30,677 bases of DNA from CAZHHH01 sp964532085 (GTDB taxonomy: Bacteria; Bacteroidota; Bacteroidia; Bacteroidales; Marinilabiliaceae). Position 1 is the first letter of the stretch, and each line of letters begins with the position of its first letter. The stretch is from positions 1 through 30,677 of the forward strand of contig CAZHHH010000018.1 of NCBI GenBank assembly GCA_964532085.1, read 5' to 3'. Position numbers and translations under genes: made by a program. This document shows, in pieces, positions 24,873 to 30,677 of the stretch. The notes beneath the pieces were generated by a model, which worked only from the letters and a program-made list of their open reading frames with translations, was not told the DNA's origin and did not search any database.

Positions 24873-25517
24873 CTACTTTATTGCAACCGTAAAAAAGAGG
24901 ATAAAAAAGCCTAACAAATATCCTGCAAATACTTGTAATGGTTTGTGGGAATTGAGGTATAATCTTGCAGAGCCAACAATTCCGCTTATAAAAACTAAAA
25001 TCATAAACATTATTGTTAGGTCGAGATTAAATCTGAAAGCTAATGCTAAAACTGTTCCTGTAAGACCACCAATGGCTATTGTATGTAAACTTATTTTCCA
25101 AATAAAAGATATAACTGCTGCTAAAAGCTGAGAAATTATTATAGCACGAATAAAAAAGCCCAATAAACCAGATAAGCCCATTTTACCCATTAAAAACAGA
25201 CATACATATCCAAAAAAAGCTGTTATCAAAATAGGCCATATTCTTTCCCTTGCAGTCTCCATTTTAAAACTTTTTATAATTTTAAATTGATACAAAAGTG
25301 GAAAGGTTGAAACAGGTATCACAAATGTTGACAATAAAACTAGAAGATAAACTACTTTCTTTACACTTATCGGCATAAGACTCAGATATATTCCAGAGTT
25401 AAACAGAAGTAGAGTACCATAAATAGGCATTAACATCGGATGAAAAAGGAATGATATAAAATGACTAATAATTTTTAAATAGTCTATCTTTTTTAATGAT
25501 TTCGTTTTTTCTGTCAT
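24873..25517 (-). CDS. PAP2-like membrane protein
   Basis: I take the ATG at 25517 (MTEKTKSLKKIDYL), one base after the rpoN stop, giving 214 residues; an upstream in-frame ATG at 25592 would overlap rpoN by 74 bases. The protein has about six membrane segments. A PAP2-like motif set is visible: K85-x6-R92 with P95, SLH at 143-145 in place of PSGH, and R185-x5-H191-x3-Q195 in place of SRxxxxxHxxxD. The last Asp is Gln, so either activity is altered or this belongs to a non-canonical branch. PAP2 enzymes dephosphorylate lipids such as undecaprenyl diphosphate. The rpoN coupling suggests co-transcription only. Confidence 0.7.
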   Translation of the reverse strand: MTEKTKSLKKIDYLKIISHFISFLFHPMLMPIYGTLLLFNSGIYLSLMPISVKKVVYLLVLLSTFVIPVSTFPLLYQFKIIKSFKMETARERIWPILITAFFGYVCLFLMGKMGLSGLLGFFIRAIIISQLLAAVISFIWKISLHTIAIGGLTGTVLALAFRFNLDLTIMFMILVFISGIVGSARLYLNSHKPLQVFAGYLLGFFILFFTVAIK

Positions 25518-25518
25518 T

Positions 25519-26973
25519 TTATAATTCTTTACGCAATCTTGCAACTGGTATATTAAGCTGCTCTCTGTATTTAGCAACAGTTCTACGTGCAATATTATAT
25601 GATTTCTCTTTCAAAATAGATGCTAACTTTTCATCGGTATATGGTTTCTTTTTGTCTTCATTTGCGACTAGCTCTTCCAATACTGACTTTATTTCACGCG
25701 TGCTAACCTCTTCACCACTTTCGGTCTGCATACCCTCAGAAAAGAAATATTTTAAAGGATAAATACCAAAATGTGTCTGTATATATTTACTATTTGAAAC
25801 ACGAGAAATTGTAGATATATCCAAGTCTGTAACATCGGCAATATCTTTTAATATCATTGGGCGCAACTTAGTTTCGTCACCCTCCATAAAGTACTCTTTT
25901 TGATATTTGAGTATTGCCGTCATAACTCTTTGCAATGTGTCGTGACGCTGTCTTATAGCATCTATAAACCACTTTGCAGAATCTAATTTCTGTTTAACAA
26001 ATACTGCTGCTTCTTTTTGCTCTCTACTCTGATTTTTTCTATTGTTTTGATATTCTTCTAAAATATCAGAATAAGTGTTGCTCACTTGCAAATCTGGTAC
26101 ACTGCGAGAGTTTAGACTAAGTTGCAATTCACCATCTATAACATCAAGCGTAAAGTCTGGTATAATCAACTGTGCAGCTCCTTGTGTTGGATTAATATAT
26201 GAGCTTCCTGGTTTAGGATTTAGTTTTAATATTGTATCAATTGCATCTTTTAACTCTTCCTCTTCAACCTGAAGGCGGGATAAAATTTTATCATAATGTT
26301 TTCGTGTAAACTCTTCAAACAGATCTTTTAAGATAATATGAGCTCTTTCAACATCAATATCAGATTGGTCTTTTTTCTCTATTTGTAAAAGTAAGCACTC
26401 TTGTAAATTACGTGCTGCTACACCTGGAGGGTCAAAATCTTGAACAATTTTAAGAACTTCAAGAGCTTCTTCATCACTTATTTCTAAGTTTTGTGAAAAA
26501 GCTAAATCATCAACCATCTCTTCAACCTCACGGCGTAGGTAACCGTCATCACCAATGTTGCCAATAATATATTCAGCAATTGTTTTTTGTCTATCCGTTA
26601 AAATTCTAAGACCCAACTGCGAAATTAGACTTTCGTGAAAAGTTGTCCCTCCTGAAAATGGTATATCTTCGTGCTTATCATCTTTTGAATAATTTCGTGT
26701 ACGAAGTCTGTACAATGGGATGTCATCTTGATTTATATAGTCATCTAAAGAAATTTCATCTTTTTCTAGCTGTACTTCTTTAGTTTCATTATCATCACTA
26801 TATTCGTCTTTATCTTTGTTTTCATTGGCATATTCTAAAACAGGATTCTCCTCCATCTCTTCTTTTATCCTCTGTTCAAGTTCGATAGTGGGAATTTCCA
26901 AAAGCTTTATCACCTGAATTTGTAAAGGTGATAACTTTTGCAACATTTTCTGATTTAAACTCTGTTTTAGCAT
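25519..26973 (-). CDS. rpoN: RNA polymerase sigma-54 factor
   Basis: This 484-residue sigma factor directs RNA polymerase to -24/-12 promoters and needs AAA+ activators to open them. Region I is present at the N-terminus (LNQKMLQKLSPLQIQVIKLLEIPTIELEQ, Gln/Leu-rich). Then come an acidic region II (about 45-90), the core-binding domain (about 110-300) and the DNA-binding domain, with the helix-turn-helix near 385-405 and the diagnostic RpoN box ARRTVAKYRE at 462-471. It is full length and intact. The gene follows priA by 82 bases with a TAnnTTTG box between. No sigma-54 activator is in the window. Confidence 0.96.
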   Translation of the reverse strand: MLKQSLNQKMLQKLSPLQIQVIKLLEIPTIELEQRIKEEMEENPVLEYANENKDKDEYSDDNETKEVQLEKDEISLDDYINQDDIPLYRLRTRNYSKDDKHEDIPFSGGTTFHESLISQLGLRILTDRQKTIAEYIIGNIGDDGYLRREVEEMVDDLAFSQNLEISDEEALEVLKIVQDFDPPGVAARNLQECLLLQIEKKDQSDIDVERAHIILKDLFEEFTRKHYDKILSRLQVEEEELKDAIDTILKLNPKPGSSYINPTQGAAQLIIPDFTLDVIDGELQLSLNSRSVPDLQVSNTYSDILEEYQNNRKNQSREQKEAAVFVKQKLDSAKWFIDAIRQRHDTLQRVMTAILKYQKEYFMEGDETKLRPMILKDIADVTDLDISTISRVSNSKYIQTHFGIYPLKYFFSEGMQTESGEEVSTREIKSVLEELVANEDKKKPYTDEKLASILKEKSYNIARRTVAKYREQLNIPVARLRKEL

Positions 26974-26996
26974 ATAATATTAGTTAGAATTGATTA

Positions 26997-27004
26997 CAAA
27001 AATA
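26997..27004 (-). promoter_or_regulatory. Candidate -7 box for rpoN
   Basis: On the minus strand it reads TATTTTTG, a TAnnTTTG match, 23 bases before the rpoN start in the priA-rpoN gap. No -33 TTTG at the proper distance is seen. Confidence 0.35.
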
Positions 27005-27055
27005 AAGCTATTTCCTTTAAAAATGAAATCTCTCTTTTCCAAATAAACAAAATTA

Positions 27056-29512
27056 CTACATTGGATCTACATCTATCTGTATTGATACATATCGCCATCT
27101 TTGTTGCGAGACGATATGATTTATAGCATTTTGCATTATCTCTTTAGATTTGCTAATTGAAATCTCTCGCTCTAATTTAAGCAAAATTTTCTGTAAAAAC
27201 ATATCTTGAATCCGATTTATTGGTGGCTCTTGTGGTCCTAAAACACGGTCGCCGAAGGTTTTTGTCAAAACTGATGCCAAAGATTCGGAAGCCTCTTTGG
27301 TTAAATATCGATCTTTATGACGAACAGTTATATATATCAACCTGTGGAATGGAGGATAGTTAAACATTTGTCGTTCTTCTATTTGAGAATTATAAAAACC
27401 TATGAAATCATTATTTTTTGCATAAGTAACAACTGGATGCTCTGGATTTGATGTTTGTAAAACTACTGTACCTTGTTTATGTTTTCGACCTGCACGGCCA
27501 CTTACTTGAGATATCATTTGGAAACTACGCTCAAAAGCTCTAAAGTCTGGACTGTTGAACATACCATCTGCATTTAAAATGCCAACTAAACTCACTCTGT
27601 CAAAGTCTAAGCCTTTGGTTACCATTTGTGTACCAACCAGAATGTCATATTCTCCATTTTCAAAACCAGTGATAATTGCTTCATATCCTCGTCGGCTACG
27701 GGTTGTGTCTAAATCCATACGTGCAACTTTGGCTTCGGGGAATATTTCAGAGATTTCTTCCTCCACTTTCTGAGTTCCAAAACCTCTAAACTCCAATGCA
27801 GGACTACCACAAGCTTGGCAAGTTGTTAAGTTTGGAATTGTATATCCGCAATAGTGACAAACTAGTTGATTTGTATTTTTATGGTAAGTTAAACTTACAT
27901 CACAATGCTTGCAACGTGGTGAATGTGCACAAGCTGTACACTCCAGATATGGTGCAAAGCCTCGTCTATTTTGGAATAAAATTATCTGTTCTTTCCTACC
28001 TATTGCCTTTTTCATCTTCTCAACTAAAATAGTTGAAAAAGTTCCACTCATCATTTTACGCCTTCGAGCATCTGCAAGGTCAACAATCTCCATTTTTGGC
28101 AATGCAATTCCTTCAAATCTTTGAAACAGTTCAACTAAGTGATATTTCCCAGACGCTGCATTATTATAGGACTCAATTGATGGCGTTGCTGTTCCTAAAA
28201 CAATATTTGAATTGTGCATTTGTGACATCACCAAAGCCACATTGCGCGCGTTATATCGTGGTGCAGGGTCATACTGTTTAAAAGACGATTCATGCTCTTC
28301 ATCAACAATTATTAATCCCAAATTATTAAAAGGCAAAAATATAGATGAACGAACACCAAGAACAACTTGATAACCACTGTTTTTTAATAAGTTTTGCCAC
28401 ACTTCCACACGCTCTGAATCGCTAAATTTAGAGTGATAAATTCCCAGTTTGTTCCCAAAATGTGCTTTTAATCTGGAAGTTATTTGTGTTGTTAATGCAA
28501 TTTCTGGAAGAAGATAAAGTGCTTGTTTACCGCTGTTTAATGCCTCTTCAATTAAATGAATGTATATTTCTGTTTTTCCACTAGATGTTACTCCATGAAG
28601 CAAAACAGGTTTAGAATTATTAAAACCCTCTTTTATCTCCTCAAAAGCTGTTTGCTGTGCTTCAGATAATGGTTTTTTCTTTTCTAATTTTTTATTCCAC
28701 TGGTCTAAACGAGAAACAACCTCCTCTTTTATTATAAAAATATCTTTTTTAACTAATGCTGCTACGCTATTTGCACCATTTTCAATTGCATCATTTAACT
28801 CTTTTCTTAAAAGAGCTGCACCATTTGTAACTTTCTCAATACCTCCACCTTTCTGAACAAAAACCATCATCATTTGGAGTTGTTTTTGCGCTCGCTCCAA
28901 ATCATCAAAGATATTTCTAAGTTTATCTTCACTATCTATTGATGAGTTTAAAGAAATATAAACCTCTTTTTTAGGTCGATAATTAGACTCTATTCGCTCA
29001 TGAACAATAAGTGCCTGCGTTTCCATCAATTTTTTAACTGTTGGATAGCTATCTTTTACACCTATAAAATCATTTAATTTTTGAATAGAAACCTGTTTTT
29101 GCTCTTCTACAAAACTGAGTATCTCTCGCATTCGTGGAGTTAATTCCTCGTCTTCTCCAAAATCTTTGTTGAAAGAGACACGAGTTTCGCTCTCCATTTT
29201 TAAACCAGCTGGCAATGCGGCTTTATACACCTCACCTAAAGTACATTGATAATAGTCTGCAATCCATTTCCATAGCTTTATCTGGTGCGGAATTACAACT
29301 GGTGTGTCATCCAACAGTTCTAAAATTGGCTTAACCTCATACTCTTCAGGTTTTTTATTATGTATGGAATAAATTACTCCCGAAAGAAGTCGTTTTCGTC
29401 CAAAAGAGACGATTACACGACTACCAATTGCAATCTTTTTACGAAAACTCTCAGGAACTTCATAAGTAAAAAGCAACGGTAAAGGAACAGGAACTATAAT
29501 ATCTACATACAT
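27056..29512 (-). CDS. priA: Primosomal replication restart helicase PriA
   Basis: This 818-residue helicase reloads the replisome at stalled forks. The N-terminal DNA-binding domain (about 1-100) and a winged-helix region (about 120-185) come first. Walker A GVTSSGKT is at 307-314, the DEEH box at 404-407, and TATPS at 441-445. Eight zinc-binding cysteines lie at 525, 528, 534, 537, 552, 555, 565 and 568, and motif VI QVSGRAGR is at 669-676. All are intact. It is somewhat longer than the E. coli protein (732), mostly through the winged-helix to helicase linker (about 190-280). It lies 43 bases after rsmA and probably shares its transcript. Confidence 0.96.
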   Translation of the reverse strand: MYVDIIVPVPLPLLFTYEVPESFRKKIAIGSRVIVSFGRKRLLSGVIYSIHNKKPEEYEVKPILELLDDTPVVIPHQIKLWKWIADYYQCTLGEVYKAALPAGLKMESETRVSFNKDFGEDEELTPRMREILSFVEEQKQVSIQKLNDFIGVKDSYPTVKKLMETQALIVHERIESNYRPKKEVYISLNSSIDSEDKLRNIFDDLERAQKQLQMMMVFVQKGGGIEKVTNGAALLRKELNDAIENGANSVAALVKKDIFIIKEEVVSRLDQWNKKLEKKKPLSEAQQTAFEEIKEGFNNSKPVLLHGVTSSGKTEIYIHLIEEALNSGKQALYLLPEIALTTQITSRLKAHFGNKLGIYHSKFSDSERVEVWQNLLKNSGYQVVLGVRSSIFLPFNNLGLIIVDEEHESSFKQYDPAPRYNARNVALVMSQMHNSNIVLGTATPSIESYNNAASGKYHLVELFQRFEGIALPKMEIVDLADARRRKMMSGTFSTILVEKMKKAIGRKEQIILFQNRRGFAPYLECTACAHSPRCKHCDVSLTYHKNTNQLVCHYCGYTIPNLTTCQACGSPALEFRGFGTQKVEEEISEIFPEAKVARMDLDTTRSRRGYEAIITGFENGEYDILVGTQMVTKGLDFDRVSLVGILNADGMFNSPDFRAFERSFQMISQVSGRAGRKHKQGTVVLQTSNPEHPVVTYAKNNDFIGFYNSQIEERQMFNYPPFHRLIYITVRHKDRYLTKEASESLASVLTKTFGDRVLGPQEPPINRIQDMFLQKILLKLEREISISKSKEIMQNAINHIVSQQRWRYVSIQIDVDPM

Positions 29513-29555
29513 AATCTAAGAAAAATAAACTGTGTTTTAAGAGATGTAATATAAC

Positions 29556-30338
29556 TTATTTTGCACTATTTTTCTCTATTAATCTTGTTATTTCTTGAAA
29601 ATCTGCAACTGAAATTTGCTCAGGTCTTAATGTCAAAAATGGTGTGTCGGCTAAAGCGGTAATGTCAACCTGAGCACTATAAAGGCTGTTTCTTAGCATT
29701 TTGCGTCTTTGGTTAAAAGCACCTTTTATAACTCGTTTAAATAGTTTTTCATCAAAGTCTAACTGCTCAACGCTGTTTCTAGTTAGACGAATAACTGCTG
29801 ATTTTACTTTTGGAGGTGGCGTAAAAACATCCTCATCAACAGTAAAAAGATATTCTATATCATAAAATGATTGTAAAAGTACACTCAAAATTCCATACTC
29901 TTTTGAACCAGGTCCAGATGCAATTCTGCGGCCAACTTCGCGCTGAACCATACCCACCACTTGTTCAACTTGACTTCTATTGTCATAAACTTTGAAAAAT
30001 ATCTGACTTGAAATGTTGTATGGAAAATTTCCTATTATAGAGATTTTATCAGAAAATGTTTTTGGGAAATCCATCTCTAAAAAATCGCCTTCAATAATAC
30101 TATCCTTTAGTTGAGGGAAATTATTATACAAATATTCAACAGACTCACTGTCAATTTCTACTACTTTGAAATTTATATCTCTATTTTCAACCAAATATTG
30201 AGTCAAAACTCCCATGCCTGGACCAACTTCAATAACAGAAGTGGGCGGAATAACAAGACTTTCTGTTATTCGTTGTGCAATGGATAAATCATTTAAAAAA
30301 TGTTGTCCTAAATGCTTTTTTGCTCTTACTTTTTTCAT
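29556..30338 (-). CDS. rsmA: 16S rRNA adenine-N6,N6 dimethyltransferase
   Basis: This 260-residue methyltransferase (also called KsgA) dimethylates two adjacent adenines near the 3' end of 16S rRNA, a late step in small-subunit assembly. It begins with the family-typical KKHLGQHFLND (7-17). SAM-binding motif I EVGPGMGVLT is at 37-46, the acidic EID at 61-63, and the catalytic motif IV GNFPYNIS at 103-110 (usually NLPY). The C-terminal domain has TPPPKVKSAVIRL and the FNQRRKMLRNSL segment. Length is normal. It heads the rsmA-priA run, with a TAnnTTTG box 40 bases upstream. Confidence 0.96.
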   Translation of the reverse strand: MKKVRAKKHLGQHFLNDLSIAQRITESLVIPPTSVIEVGPGMGVLTQYLVENRDINFKVVEIDSESVEYLYNNFPQLKDSIIEGDFLEMDFPKTFSDKISIIGNFPYNISSQIFFKVYDNRSQVEQVVGMVQREVGRRIASGPGSKEYGILSVLLQSFYDIEYLFTVDEDVFTPPPKVKSAVIRLTRNSVEQLDFDEKLFKRVIKGAFNQRRKMLRNSLYSAQVDITALADTPFLTLRPEQISVADFQEITRLIEKNSAK

Positions 30339-30378
30339 CCCACTATGCTTTTACTGTTAATTATCAATATCGAAAAGA

Positions 30379-30386
30379 CAAAGTTA
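30379..30386 (-). promoter_or_regulatory. Candidate -7 box for rsmA
   Basis: On the minus strand it reads TAACTTTG, an exact TAnnTTTG match, 40 bases before the rsmA start. The -33 TTTG is not evident. Confidence 0.4.
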
Positions 30387-30475
30387 CTCTTTTTGAATTT
30401 AACTCACCTTGTAAATAGTGGTTATTTAGTTGTTAGCTGTATTAGATTGCTGACAATTATTAATAGTGCAACTTT

Positions 30476-30505
30476 GTTACGGTGGTAACAGTTACGGTGG
30501 TAACA
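30476..30505 (+). repeat. Tandem 15-bp palindromic repeat
   Basis: GTTACGGTGGTAACA occurs twice with no gap. Each unit has GTTAC/GTAAC inverted arms around four bases, as in a dimer-binding operator. The pair lies 8 bases before the start of the broken ATPase-like gene. Confidence 0.75.
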
Positions 30506-30513
30506 TTAGCATT

Positions 30514-30677
30514 ATGAAATTTTATAATAGAAAAAATGAGCTTAGTTGAATTAGGAATTTATCAGGATGTTCAAAATATTACTATTGATTCAACCCACTA
30601 CGGCGTTGATATTAAGAGATTATTAACCCATGTTGCAGGAAAAACACCAATTTCAAACTTTTTTCACAATTTTCAAA
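30514..30677 (+). pseudogene. Remnant of an AAA (DUF4143-type) ATPase gene, cut by window end
   Basis: The frame at 30514 reads MKFYNRKNEL, a typical start for these ATPases, then stops at 30547-30549. Another frame from 30536 on reads ELGIYQDVQNITIDST and DIKRLLTHVAGKTPIS, which resembles a region normally found about 200 residues further in, after the ATPase core. The Walker A and B parts are missing. The simplest reading is a large internal deletion plus frame change. The gene continues past the window, so the rest cannot be judged. Confidence in the family is moderate. Confidence 0.45.

Noticed and set aside
24835..25131. Plus-strand 98-codon frame
   Set aside because: It is antisense to the PAP2-like gene, which has clear membrane segments and motifs.
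25518..25592. Upstream start for the PAP2-like protein
   Set aside because: It would overlap rpoN by 74 bases and add residues unlike a membrane-protein start; the ATG one base after the rpoN stop is more natural.

Overview
The window comes from an AT-rich genome of the phylum Bacteroidota, most likely order Bacteroidales. The evidence is the long ~630-residue PurF form, a HU-CCDC81/SPOR membrane protein, a Nudix-family sugar regulator, a GPH transporter beside a cellobiose phosphorylase, and several TAnnTTTG boxes (the Bacteroidota -7 promoter element) just upstream of start codons. No rRNA, tRNA, CRISPR array, complete insertion sequence or prophage was seen.

Layout. 1-636 is gene-poor and holds two copies of a two-module interspersed repeat. 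637-2700 carries an AmpG-like MFS permease, a perfect 46-bp palindrome and a ParDE-type toxin-antitoxin pair with an operator-like palindrome. 2772-7481 holds a glycerolipid-type acyltransferase (-), a tandem universal stress protein, a small secreted SPOR protein and purF (+). 7571-14158 is a minus-strand operon reading Nudix regulator, GPH sugar permease, GH94 cellobiose phosphorylase, GH9 endoglucanase lipoprotein. 14159-14695 is a non-coding regulatory and repeat region. 14696-18148 is a minus-strand run of a HU-CCDC81/TM/SPOR protein, a GT2 glycosyltransferase and rmuC. Transketolase follows, with a clear terminator. Plus-strand genes then encode a UPF0104-type membrane protein and pdxB, and next comes an accessory pair: an SMC/OLD-like AAA ATPase translationally coupled to a DUF4276 (TOPRIM-like) gene broken by a one-base frameshift. 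The right end is a minus-strand housekeeping run: rsmA, priA, rpoN and a PAP2-like membrane protein. The last ~160 bases look like the wreck of another AAA ATPase gene behind a tandem 15-bp palindromic repeat.

How the genes work together. The clearest functional unit is the cellodextrin operon. A secreted lipid-anchored GH9 enzyme would cut beta-1,4-glucan, the GPH permease would import cellobiose, and GH94 would phosphorolyse it to glucose-1-phosphate plus glucose. The first gene encodes a catalytically degenerate Nudix protein with a C-terminal winged helix, so the operon probably controls itself through two GTGT-N7-ACAC sites just upstream. No SusC/SusD pair is present. The rest of the chromosome is ordinary housekeeping.

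The most unusual items are the broken ATPase/DUF4276 pair (a candidate decayed defence module), an extra ~90-residue periplasmic domain inside the GPH permease, the operator-like sites, and the hairpin-forming interspersed repeats.
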